Source of the DNA: Cohnella pontilimi
GTDB taxonomy: Bacteria > Bacillota > Bacilli > Paenibacillales > Paenibacillaceae
Length of the DNA: 64,000 nt
Assembly: GCF_005049045.1 (NCBI RefSeq)
Contig: NZ_SUPK01000006.1
Location: forward strand, 248,001-312,000
Reading direction: 5' to 3'
Numbering within the stretch: the first letter of the stretch is position 1; each line of letters begins with the position of its first letter. This document shows positions 9,020-17,151 of this stretch, piece after piece. The translations under genes and the position numbers were made by a program. Below the pieces are notes generated by a model. That model did not search any database, was not told where the DNA came from, and saw only the letters and a list, made by a program, of their open reading frames with translations.

Positions 9020-9262
9020 TTACCCCCGTTTTTCTTGCTTGTCCAAGTGCGCTTTCCCGAAGCTCCCTGCGCTCTGCCTTGCTCTGCTTTGCTCTTCCTT
9101 CGCTTCCGCCTCCTTGGCGGCAGTCGTCTCCGCTGCGGTCCCCGTATTACCGGCCTCCGTATTCGACGCCTGAGAGCCGGCAGATTCCCCGGAGGCATTC
9201 ATCCCGCTGCCGCATCCGGCGGCAGCGAGCATCAGGATCAGGATACAGCGAGCAGCGTGCAG
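9020..9262 (-). pseudogene. Remnant of a lipoprotein gene
   Basis: On the minus strand the frame encodes a hydrophobic stretch ending in a lipobox-like LAAAGC (Cys codon at 9212-9214), then a low-complexity Asn/Gly/Ser/Thr/Ala linker typical of the region after the lipid-modified Cys, then charged residues and a stop at 9020. No folded domain follows, and no credible start or ribosome site precedes the hydrophobic part. I read it as the 5' end of a solute-binding-type lipoprotein gene that lost its body. A very small intact lipoprotein is the alternative. Confidence 0.35.
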
Positions 9263-9277
9263 GATCTTTTCTTCATT

Positions 9278-9403
9278 CCGACTTTTTTCCCATCGTATGT
9301 ACAATTGCCGCCGTCCCATGTCGGAATTCTGGCCATGCGCAACCTGCCGCTCTCGAGCGCGGCGCACCGGTTTATCGAGCTGGTCAATGCGCCGGCATGC
9401 TGA
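9278..9403 (+). pseudogene. Remnant of a LysR-type regulator (C-terminal end)
   Basis: The plus-strand frame ending at 9403 reads ...FPSYVQLPPSHVGILAMRNL followed by PLSSAAHRFIELV, which resembles the last residues of the effector domain of LysR-type regulators (LP..V.L..RDLPLS.AARRFIEL). Nothing upstream in this frame looks like the rest of such a protein, and it overlaps the lipoprotein remnant on the other strand. The match is short, so this is an inference. Confidence 0.35.
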
Positions 9404-9412
9404 AGAAACCGA

Positions 9413-10324
9413 TCAGCCCGATTGGCGTTTGGTTTTCTCCGTCACGTGTTGAATGAATGCCTGCAGCTCGTCGATGAACAGCTTCGCGGCCTGGCTCAGG
9501 AACTTGTCTTTTCGATAAATGATGCAAATATCCTGACTGGGGGTGGGATGGAGCAGGGTCACCGCCGATACGTTGTCGGGTTTCATGTAATCAAGAAGCA
9601 TACGGGGGAGGATCGAGGCTCCGACGCCTTGCTGGACCATGGACAGGATCGTCGATAAAGTGGAGGTGACGATCGCGTTGTCCAGGGCTATCTTTTTCTC
9701 CCGGCAGCACGCATGGATAACCTTTGTCAGTTGATGCTCCGAACCGAACATCACCATCTTCAGCTGCTGCAGTTGCTCGAACGGAATGGCCTTCGATTTG
9801 GCCACGGGATGATCCGAACGGACCGCAAGCGCAAATTCTTCATGAAATAGGGGAATGACGGCAATCCGGTTGTCCGGGTCGGGCGGCACCGTCGTTACGC
9901 CAAGGTCTCTCTTCCCTTCCAAGATTTCCCCATTCACGTCCATCGTCTCGGTCACGTTGATCGACAGCTTGGGATGAGCCAGATGAAAATTGATCATCAG
10001 CGCATTGAACAGGAGGTCGGCGTCCCCCGGGAGAATCCCAATGTCGAGGCTCCCGCCTTCCATTCTCCTGAGGCCTGCGATGGCGCCTTTCGTATAGTCG
10101 ATCCGTTCAAAAATGCCGTGCGCCTGCTCCAGCAGAATCTTCCCCGCGTCCGTCAGCGCAATGCGCTTGCCGATGCGGTCGAAAAGCGGCGTACCGAGTT
10201 CATTCTCCAGAAATTTGATTTGCTGACTCAGGTTCGATTGCGTGGTGCACAGGTTCTCGGCTGCTCTGGAGAAGTGCATTTCCTTGCATACGGCGGCAAA
10301 ATACTCCAACTGTCTCAATTCCAA
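9413..10324 (-). CDS. LysR family transcriptional regulator
   Basis: A 303-residue LysR-type regulator: N-terminal winged helix-turn-helix (MELRQLEYFAAVCKEMHFSRAAENL...TTQSNLSQQIK, residues 1-60) and a two-lobed effector domain from about residue 90. It starts at a TTG preceded by GGTGATGAAGA. It is divergent from the alpha/beta hydrolase at 10587, the usual layout for a LysR regulator controlling its neighbour through the shared 262-base intergenic region. The effector is unknown. It is intact although remnants lie on both sides. Confidence 0.9.
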   Translation of the reverse strand: MELRQLEYFAAVCKEMHFSRAAENLCTTQSNLSQQIKFLENELGTPLFDRIGKRIALTDAGKILLEQAHGIFERIDYTKGAIAGLRRMEGGSLDIGILPGDADLLFNALMINFHLAHPKLSINVTETMDVNGEILEGKRDLGVTTVPPDPDNRIAVIPLFHEEFALAVRSDHPVAKSKAIPFEQLQQLKMVMFGSEHQLTKVIHACCREKKIALDNAIVTSTLSTILSMVQQGVGASILPRMLLDYMKPDNVSAVTLLHPTPSQDICIIYRKDKFLSQAAKLFIDELQAFIQHVTEKTKRQSG

Positions 10325-10586
10325 TCTTCATCACCACTTCCACGTTGTCTCGCTATCCCGATTATATCCCAGAAGCCCCATCTTACCAATTGTTTCTAAT
10401 TTTGATTACCGAATACGATCGATATCATCGGAAACCCGTGATTGTTGGCCGCAGCGAACACGGTGTACGCTTTGGTTGTGGAGGCGAGCCACGAATCCAG
10501 ACATCGGAAGGCGGCACCCCTGGCCCGCCGGCATTCACCGCACAGTCATCCGCAATGACCAATCCATTCAAGGAGGACGATGAAGT

Positions 10587-11408
10587 ATGCCGTACGTTGA
10601 AGGAGCAGATTCCACCCGGTTGTTTTACAAGGATTGGGGGGCGGGGACGCCCGTCGTATTCGTGTCCTCCGTCTATCTGGGAACGGAAATGTGGGAGTAC
10701 CAGCTTCCCTATCTGGCTTCCCGGGGATTCCGCTGCATTGCCTATGACCGGCGCGGCCATGGCCGTTCCGACAGTCCCTGGGACGGTTACGACTATGATA
10801 CGCTGGCGGACGACCTTGCGGCCCTGATCAACCATCTTGACCTTCGCGATGTCTTCCTTGTCAGCCACTCGATGGGCGGCGGAGAGGTCGTCCGCTATCT
10901 GACCCGCCACGGCGCCGGCCGCATCGCCAGGATTGCCCTGATCAGCGCAAGCGCGCCGTTCCCGATGAAGACCGAAGATAACCCCGACGGTATCGATCTG
11001 GACCTGTTCAACAAGGGCCTTGAGATCATGAACGCGGATCGCCCGAAATGGCTGGCCGACTACGCCGCGCCGTTCTTTGCCCTTGACCTGCCGGAGAACA
11101 ATGTCTCGCCGGAGATGGTGCAATGGATGATCCAGCTCTGCCTGCAGTGTTCTCCGAGAGCAACCGATGCGTGCAACCGCACGAACTTCACGACGGATCT
11201 GCGCGAGGACATGCGGCAGATCCGGGTGCCCGCCCTGATCATCCACGGAGATCGCGACGTCTCGGCTCCGATCCACCTCTGCGGCAAAAAATCCGCGGAG
11301 CTCATTCCCGGGAACCGGTTCATCGTATACGAAAATGCGGCGCACGGCCTGTTCATTACGCACGCGGATCGCTTGAACGCCGATCTTCTCGCCTTCGCGA
11401 GCGAGTGA
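10587..11408 (+). CDS. Alpha/beta hydrolase (haloperoxidase-like)
   Basis: A 273-residue alpha/beta hydrolase with the nucleophile elbow SHSMGGG, acid Asp in IIHGDRDVSAPI and catalytic His in YENAAHGLF. The N-terminal YKDWGAGTPVVFVS and YDRRGHGRSD resemble cofactor-free haloperoxidases/esterases. No signal peptide, so cytoplasmic. A GGAGGACG ribosome site lies about 8 nt upstream. The divergent LysR gene is its likely regulator. The substrate cannot be read from sequence; a lactonase, esterase or perhydrolase are all possible. Confidence 0.88.
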   Translation: MPYVEGADSTRLFYKDWGAGTPVVFVSSVYLGTEMWEYQLPYLASRGFRCIAYDRRGHGRSDSPWDGYDYDTLADDLAALINHLDLRDVFLVSHSMGGGEVVRYLTRHGAGRIARIALISASAPFPMKTEDNPDGIDLDLFNKGLEIMNADRPKWLADYAAPFFALDLPENNVSPEMVQWMIQLCLQCSPRATDACNRTNFTTDLREDMRQIRVPALIIHGDRDVSAPIHLCGKKSAELIPGNRFIVYENAAHGLFITHADRLNADLLAFASE

Positions 11409-11414
11409 AGAGAA

Positions 11415-11980
11415 TCGCTCACCCCCGCGGCGTAAGACGGCGTCTGTTCGACGATCTCGTCGATGACTTCGATAATGTCGCCGATCCGGTTCGAATCTTC
11501 TTCCAGTCGCGCCATCTGCTCGTTCACCCGGTTCATGCCTTCTATCGAAGAATGGACCGCTTTGCCGCCTTCCTGCGCAACGCCCGTCGTCGATGCCGCT
11601 AGCTCCGCCGCCTGCTCCGCCGCTGCGCGCCATAGATTGGATCGCGGCCGACAGCTCGCGGAACATCTCGGTCATTGTCTGTGCGGCGTCCGCCTCGCTG
11701 TGCTGCCGCTTGCAATCTCTTCCGTGCTGGCCGAGATTTGCTGGGCGGCGGCGGCAACCCCTTCCGCGGACTGGAGAATGCCGCAGACCGTGCCGCGCAA
11801 GCTGCCGATCATGCCGTTCACCGCCGCGGCCAGACGGCCCACTTCGTCTCTGGCGTCGATATCCGAGGTTTCGCGCAGATCGGCTCCGAACGGATGCCGT
11901 AGTAGTAACCAAGCAAGATCATCTTGAAGAAGACTACGAATTTTGCTGTTTATCTCGATTGGAACGCAGCATGCTGGCAC
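11415..11980 (-). pseudogene. Frameshifted, truncated methyl-accepting chemotaxis protein
   Basis: Three minus-strand frames give successive pieces of one receptor. HAMP-like DIDARDEVGRLAAAVNGMIGSLR and the methylation-helix start QISASTEEIASGS are at 11690-11870. After a frameshift come AAQTMTEMFRELSAAIQSMA, and after another VAQEGGKAVHSSIEGMNRVN and DIIEVIDEIVEQT, near 11460-11690. The conserved hairpin tip (NLLALNAAIEAARAGE) that should follow is missing, as are the membrane segments and ligand domain. The debris ends next to the stop of the hydrolase gene. Confidence 0.75.
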
Positions 11981-12054
11981 CGTCCATTCGGTTATAAGAT
12001 TACCTAGATTATACTGTATTAACGCATTGTCGTGTTAAACAGATAGAACAATGA

Positions 12055-12082
12055 AATGGCTGTCGAGACTTTCTCGACAGCT
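12055..12082. terminator. Hairpin upstream of the fni 3' end
   Basis: GCTGTCGAGA / TCTCGACAGC form a perfect 10-bp stem with a CTT loop, followed on the plus strand by TTGTTTTGTTT. No plus-strand gene is left to use it, so it may be the terminator of a gene lost from the decayed patch. Confidence 0.55.
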
Positions 12083-12117
12083 TGTTTTGTTTGCTCAGCC
12101 TTTCGACGGTTGCAGCC

Positions 12118-13146
12118 TTATCGGCGAATGAGGCGGCCGCGCAGCTCCTCCGGCGTGCCGGCGCCGGTCGCGAACATCGCGGTCCGCAATTCGAGCTCGA
12201 TCCGTTCCAGCTGCCTCGCCACGTCTCCCTCGGATGCCGCCTCCCGGAGCAGCGACCGGCCGAAACCGGCCAGATCGGCTCCCAGCGCCAGCGCTTTCGC
12301 GGCATCGATGCCGCTGGCCAGTCCGCCGCTGGCAATCAGCGGTATGTCCGGCAGCTCCGCTCTTACTTCCCGAACGCATTCCGCCGTCGGCATCCCCCAA
12401 TCTGCGAACGCTTCCGCGGCGGCCCGGATCAACGGATCGTGCTGGCGGTACTTCTCCACCTGACTCCAGGAAGTGCCGCCTGCTCCCGCTACATCAATAA
12501 ACGCGGCGCCGGCGTCCGCCAGCTTCCTCGCAGCCGGCCCGTCGATCCCCCACCCGACTTCTTTGACGCCGACCGGGATTTCAAGCCGCCGGCACACTTC
12601 CTCGATCCGTCGCAGGACGCCGCGAAAATCGGTATCTCCTGCGGGTTGGAAAACTTCCTGCAGTGCGTTCAAATGAAGCACGAGCGCATCGGCGCGGCAA
12701 AGCTCCACGGCCCTCCTGCAGTCGTCCGGGCCAAGGCCGTAATTCAATTGCACGGCGCCTAAGTTGGCGATCACCGGCACGGAGGGGGCCTCCCGACGCA
12801 CGTCGAAAGTGGAGGCGAGCTCTTCCTTCGCAAGCGCCGCGCGCATCGATCCGAGTGCCAGCGACCAGCCTCTCTCCTCTGCCGCCCGCGCAAGCCGCCG
12901 GTTGATGGCGCCCGCCTCCTCCGTGCCTCCCGTCATGCTGCTGATCAGGAGCGGAGTTCTTCGCTTTCGGCCGAGAAAGCGCGTCTCCAGCTTAACCTCC
13001 TCGAAGGCGAGCTCCGGCAGCGCGGCGTGCCGGAAACGGTATGCTTCGAATCCTGCGGTAACACCGGCACCCTGTACCGGCTGTTCCAGCACGATCCGGA
13101 TATGATCCGCTTTCCGCCGCGCGATCTCCTTGCCCTCGTCCGCCAT
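12118..13146 (-). CDS. fni: Type II isopentenyl-diphosphate delta-isomerase
   Basis: FMN/NADPH-dependent enzyme that interconverts IPP and DMAPP for isoprenoid synthesis. About 342 residues from the ATG at 13146, which has an AAAGGAGG site 7 nt upstream. Matching motifs are RRKADHIRIVLEQ, LLISSMTGGTEEAGAIN, LHLNALQEVFQPAGDTDF (substrate and metal residues), VKEVGWGI, VAGAGGTSW (flavin) and LIASGGLASGIDAAKALALGA. It stands alone, between the decayed patch and the divergent YheC/YheD array. Confidence 0.93.
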   Translation of the reverse strand: MADEGKEIARRKADHIRIVLEQPVQGAGVTAGFEAYRFRHAALPELAFEEVKLETRFLGRKRRTPLLISSMTGGTEEAGAINRRLARAAEERGWSLALGSMRAALAKEELASTFDVRREAPSVPVIANLGAVQLNYGLGPDDCRRAVELCRADALVLHLNALQEVFQPAGDTDFRGVLRRIEEVCRRLEIPVGVKEVGWGIDGPAARKLADAGAAFIDVAGAGGTSWSQVEKYRQHDPLIRAAAEAFADWGMPTAECVREVRAELPDIPLIASGGLASGIDAAKALALGADLAGFGRSLLREAASEGDVARQLERIELELRTAMFATGAGTPEELRGRLIRR

Positions 13147-13180
13147 GCCGCCGCCTCCTTTCCGTTTCATTATGGTCAAT

Positions 13181-13209
13181 CACCGATGAATAGATGTCCT
13201 CATATGATG
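13181..13209 (+). promoter_or_regulatory. Candidate sigma-K promoter of the YheC/YheD operon
   Basis: CACC (13181-13184), a 16-nt spacer and CATATGATG (13201-13209) fit the sigma-K pattern mACm-N16-CATAnnnTA except the last base. It lies about 80 nt before the first ATP-grasp gene. Late mother-cell expression would suit a spore coat-associated role; sigma-E use is an alternative. Confidence 0.4.
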
Positions 13210-13288
13210 AAGTATTGTTGCGAGCCTATGGGAAGGAGCCCTGCAAAAACCGTCGCCGAGACCGAGCAACGTGGAAGGAGTTCCGTTC

Positions 13289-14653
13289 ATGTCCACCCCG
13301 AAAATCAACGTCCGGGTCATCAGTTCCGGCATCCTCTCCGACGACGTTCTGATGCTGGGGGAAAATCTGATGAAACGGCTCAAAATCCCGGCCGAGCAGC
13401 TCACCCTGCAATTCGGTTCGTTCCGGCACTCCGTCGCCATCGTCCCGGTTCCCCGGTATGAAGGACTGAGAATGAGTCAAACGCTCGCACGCAGATTGGG
13501 AGTTTACGAGGGAACTCCGCTGCGCGCACAGTATCTCGCGTCGACCCGCTCGCTCGCCTTGGGGCCGTTGATCGGTGTTCTCATCAGTAAAGATTACCCG
13601 AATGCGGCAGACAAACCTTTTGGAGACATCACGTTATTTTGTCGGGAATTGACGGAAGCCTGCAACAACTATGGCGCTTTCGTCTATTTCTTCACCCCCG
13701 CTGCGCTCGGGCTGAACAACGCTGTGCTTCAGGGCTGGGTTTACCGCAACGGTTGGAGACAGATCCTCATGCCCGCTCCGGATGTCGTTCATAACCGGCT
13801 CACTTCCCGCAAGCTGGAAAATTTGCCGGTCGTGAAGCGTTTCATCAAAGAAATCAAACAGAACGACGGAGCTCACGTGTTCAACGAAAAATTTCTCGAC
13901 AAGTCGGAAGTGTTCGAAGCTTTGAAGAAGGACGGGAATCTGCATCAATATTTGCCGGAATCCCGCTCCTTGCGCAGCTTCGCCGTGCTGAAAAGCATGT
14001 GCTCGCGCTATTCGCCGGTCTTCTTGAAGCCGGTGCGCGGCAGCCTCGGCAAAGGCATTATCCGGTTGGCACGCGTAGGTCCCGACAGTTGGCAGGCTTC
14101 GTATGCCACCTTGAGCGGCACGCGAAGACAGACGTTTGAAAATCTCGGCAAATTATATGCGTCCATCTCGGCCAAGATGAAATCCGTTCACTATTTAATC
14201 CAGCAAGGACTCAACTTGATCGATGTCGGCGGACGCCCGGTCGATTTCCGTGCGCTAGTGCAGAAAAACGCAAAAGGCCGGTGGACCGTAACCTCGATCG
14301 TAGGCCGCACGGCCGGAACCGATCATTTCGTTTCCAACCTGGCCCGCGGAGGAACGCTTTCTAAGGTCAAGGAAGCCGTCGTCAAGTCCAATCTGCCTCT
14401 GCCTTATCGCGCCAATGCCGCTCTCAAGCTGAAACAGGCCGCGCTCGAAATCGCGGAAGGAATCGACGAACGCATTCCCGCGGAGTTCGGGGAGCTCGGC
14501 ATCGATTTGGCGCTCGATACATCCGGCCGCGTCTGGCTGCTCGAGGTCAACTCGAAACCGTCCAAAAACGATAATACGCCATTAACAGAGGGGAAAATCC
14601 GCCCTTCGGTGCGGATGATGATTCAATATGCCTGTTATTTGTCCGGATTTTAA
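13289..14653 (+). CDS. YheC/YheD family ATP-grasp spore coat-associated protein 1
   Basis: About 454 residues from the ATG at 13289 (AAGGAG upstream; the GTG at 13271 has none). It begins with a roughly 90-residue beta-rich domain before LGPLIGVLISKDYP, then the ATP-grasp fold: VVHNRL, VFLKPVRGSLGKGIIRL (ATP-binding loop), DFRALVQKNAKGRW and the metal-binding WLLEVNSKPSKND. B. subtilis YheC/YheD are annotated as endospore coat-associated proteins; the reaction is unknown, and the fold implies ATP-dependent ligation. First of five tandem paralogues. Confidence 0.88.
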   Translation: MSTPKINVRVISSGILSDDVLMLGENLMKRLKIPAEQLTLQFGSFRHSVAIVPVPRYEGLRMSQTLARRLGVYEGTPLRAQYLASTRSLALGPLIGVLISKDYPNAADKPFGDITLFCRELTEACNNYGAFVYFFTPAALGLNNAVLQGWVYRNGWRQILMPAPDVVHNRLTSRKLENLPVVKRFIKEIKQNDGAHVFNEKFLDKSEVFEALKKDGNLHQYLPESRSLRSFAVLKSMCSRYSPVFLKPVRGSLGKGIIRLARVGPDSWQASYATLSGTRRQTFENLGKLYASISAKMKSVHYLIQQGLNLIDVGGRPVDFRALVQKNAKGRWTVTSIVGRTAGTDHFVSNLARGGTLSKVKEAVVKSNLPLPYRANAALKLKQAALEIAEGIDERIPAEFGELGIDLALDTSGRVWLLEVNSKPSKNDNTPLTEGKIRPSVRMMIQYACYLSGF

Positions 14654-15785
14654 ACCCGGCGCTGCCGCGCTCGGGATTCTCGTATGTGAACATCGGAGCG
14701 ATCCGCCCTTCAACGAGAGCGAGTATGTCCGCCGGCTTATGAAGACCGGAAGCCTGGCCGGGCTGCCGGTCTTCGCGTTCGCTCCGTGGACCTGGTCCGC
14801 GGAGGACGATTCCGTCAACGGCTGGACTTGGGACGATGCGGCCGGCCGATGGGTCAGCGGGCGCCGGCCGGTGCCGGCCGTGTTATACGATCGCGCTTGG
14901 CCCGCCGACCGGGAGGAGCGGTTTCGCTTCCGGCTTGCACTTCGCCGCATGGTGGAAGGACGCCGGCTGGTTCAATTGAACGCGAAGCTGCCGCACAAAA
15001 AGCTCGTGTACGACGTGCTGTACAAGGATGAACAACTCGCGCCATTGCTCCCCCCGACGGAATTGTACGGCGGACCGGATTCGCTCCGTTCGTGGCTGCA
15101 CAGGCACAATGACTCGGCGTTCTTAAAGCCCGTTCACGGCAGTCAGGGGCGTCGGGTGATCGCCTATGTCCGACAACCGGACGGAACGGTTACGCTTCAA
15201 GGGCGTTACGGCGACAACCGTCCCTTCTTGGTGTCGTTCCGCAGCGAGCAAGCCGCCGCGGACAGTCTGGACCGTTGGATCGGAAGCCGTATTTACTTGA
15301 TGCAGCCGATGCTGGACCTAAGAGATGTCGACGGCCATCCGTTCGACCTTCGAGCGCTCGTGCAGAAAAACGGCAAAGGCCGGTGGAGGTTGACCGGGAT
15401 CGCCGCCCGATGCGGCCGGCCCGGCACCGTGACGGCCAATCTGCACGGAGGCGGAACCTCCAAGCCCGCCGAGGATCTGCTTACCAGGCTGTTCGGGTCG
15501 GACCGCGCGGATGACCTTCTCCAGGAAATCCGCGACAGCTGTCGGCGATTGGTCCGGAGGCTGGAGGAGCATTACGGTCGATTCTCAGAATTAGGCCTAG
15601 ATTTCGGCGTAGACCGCACCGGCCGCCTCTGGTTTTTGGAAGCCAACTCGAAACCCGGGCGTACCGCCATGGCCGGCATCGGCAAATCCGCCGCCGTCGC
15701 GGCACAGGTGCGGCCGATCGCATACGCCCGATCCATCTTGCTTCGACCGCATGGGAGGGTAATTCATGAGTTTGACCATCTGTAA
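14628..15785 (+). CDS. YheC/YheD family ATP-grasp protein 2
   Basis: 385 residues, overlapping the end of gene 1 by 26 nt. It lacks the N-terminal beta domain and starts near GILVCEHRSDPPFNESEYV. The ATP-binding loop is AFLKPVHGSQGRRVIAYV, in which the Gly-Lys-Gly-Ile pattern of gene 1 is replaced by Gly-Arg-Arg-Val. DLRALVQKNGKGRW and WFLEANSKPGRT are kept. No good ribosome site is visible, so translation may depend on coupling to gene 1. The altered loop could mean changed nucleotide use or a structural role. Confidence 0.85.
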   Translation: MPVICPDFKPGAAALGILVCEHRSDPPFNESEYVRRLMKTGSLAGLPVFAFAPWTWSAEDDSVNGWTWDDAAGRWVSGRRPVPAVLYDRAWPADREERFRFRLALRRMVEGRRLVQLNAKLPHKKLVYDVLYKDEQLAPLLPPTELYGGPDSLRSWLHRHNDSAFLKPVHGSQGRRVIAYVRQPDGTVTLQGRYGDNRPFLVSFRSEQAAADSLDRWIGSRIYLMQPMLDLRDVDGHPFDLRALVQKNGKGRWRLTGIAARCGRPGTVTANLHGGGTSKPAEDLLTRLFGSDRADDLLQEIRDSCRRLVRRLEEHYGRFSELGLDFGVDRTGRLWFLEANSKPGRTAMAGIGKSAAVAAQVRPIAYARSILLRPHGRVIHEFDHL

Positions 15786-17151
15786 CGTCCATTTCACACA
15801 GCAATCGGAACCGATCGTTTGGTTATCCCGCCCGCTGGCGAAGCTGCTCAAGCTCGGCGGACGCAAATGGGTGAACGTCAAGCTCGGCCGGGAAACGATT
15901 CCCGCATCGGTGCGGACGATCAAGCGCAGCGGCCACCATCTCTACGTGTCTGCAGGGATTCGGCGTATCACCCGCATTCCGAAGCCGGGCCGCATCTATT
16001 TGCACGACGAGCAAGAGGGTGAGATCCAGCTCGGACCGCTTGTCGGCGTACTAACGGACGGCCGAATGAGATCGCCGGCAAGCCCGTTCGGGGATCGGAC
16101 CGAATTTGTCCGGCAACTGTTAAAAGCGGCGGACAAACGCGCCTATTTTTTCGCTTTTACGCCCCGGGATATCAATTGGCAGCAAGAAACGGTCCACGGT
16201 TGGTTTCTCGATTCCGGCGGCGGCTGGGTCCGGCGGGTCGTTCCGTTTCCGGACGTGGTGTACAACCGGCTGCCCAGCCGTAAAGCGGAAACCGGCATGC
16301 ATCTCACTTCCTTGCGGGAGCGGTTCGTGCGTAAACGGATTCCTTTTTTCAACTGGAGCTTCTTCAACAAGTCGGATGTCTACAAGCTGCTCGATAATGA
16401 TCCGGAAGCCGTGCGGCACCTGCCCGAATCCGTGAACAATCCGACACCCGAACGAATCCGCGAAATGCTGGAAAAGCATCATTTCATATACTACAAACCG
16501 TCGGCCGGGAGTTTGGGGATCGGCATTTACCGACTGACCTATCATCCCCGGCGGGGCTACTTCGTTCGGTACCGACGGGACGGCCACAACGTCCTTCTGC
16601 GGTTTAACAAGTTCGACTCGCTGATGAAAATGCTCCGGGCAAGGCATGGCGCCGGTTTGAATCATTACGTCGCGCAGCAAGGCATCCGGCTTGTGGAAAT
16701 CGACAACTGCCCGATCGACTTTCGCTTCCATATGCACAAGGATGGTGCCAACCGCTGGGTAGTCGCCGCCATCGGCGCCAAAAAAGCCGGCCGCGGCAGC
16801 GTTACGACCCATATCAAAAACGGCGGTTCGCTGATGACTCCTGAACAGGCGCTGAACGGCACGTTCCTCAACCGGACGGGAGAGGTGATACAGGAAGCGA
16901 AGCACGTGGCCGTCAAGCTGTCGGAGGCGATCGAACGGAATTACGCCCACACCCTTGGCGAATTGGGGCTGGATATCGGCATCGACAGCAAAGGTTACGT
17001 ATGGATGTTCGAAGCCAACGCCAAACCCGGGCGTTCCATCTTCAAGCATCCGGCGCTCAAGGAGCAGGGACGGGCATCACTGGGATACATCCTCGAACAT
17101 TGCTTGTATTTAAGCAAGTTCCTAAACACGGAGGGGAAACCAGATGCTTGA
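15766..17151 (+). CDS. YheC/YheD family ATP-grasp protein 3
   Basis: 461 residues with GGGAGG before the ATG, overlapping gene 2 by 20 nt. Like gene 1 it has an N-terminal domain of about 95 residues (WLSRPLAKLLKLGGRKWVNV, then GPLVGVLTDGR), so genes 1 and 3 share the long architecture. The ATP-grasp part has YKPSAGSLGIGIYRL and WMFEANAKPGRS. The segment that reads DFRALVQKN in its siblings is DFRFHMHKDGANRW here, the most diverged of the five. It precedes gene 4 with an 8-nt overlap. Confidence 0.88.
   Translation: MSLTICNVHFTQQSEPIVWLSRPLAKLLKLGGRKWVNVKLGRETIPASVRTIKRSGHHLYVSAGIRRITRIPKPGRIYLHDEQEGEIQLGPLVGVLTDGRMRSPASPFGDRTEFVRQLLKAADKRAYFFAFTPRDINWQQETVHGWFLDSGGGWVRRVVPFPDVVYNRLPSRKAETGMHLTSLRERFVRKRIPFFNWSFFNKSDVYKLLDNDPEAVRHLPESVNNPTPERIREMLEKHHFIYYKPSAGSLGIGIYRLTYHPRRGYFVRYRRDGHNVLLRFNKFDSLMKMLRARHGAGLNHYVAQQGIRLVEIDNCPIDFRFHMHKDGANRWVVAAIGAKKAGRGSVTTHIKNGGSLMTPEQALNGTFLNRTGEVIQEAKHVAVKLSEAIERNYAHTLGELGLDIGIDSKGYVWMFEANAKPGRSIFKHPALKEQGRASLGYILEHCLYLSKFLNTEGKPDA

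Noticed and set aside
8953-9198. Minus-strand Arg-rich frame
   Set aside because: Low-complexity shadow overlapping the lipoprotein remnant and terminators.
10425-11912. Minus-strand frame of 495 codons
   Set aside because: Mostly a high-GC shadow of the alpha/beta hydrolase; only its 5' end reads part of the broken chemotaxis receptor.
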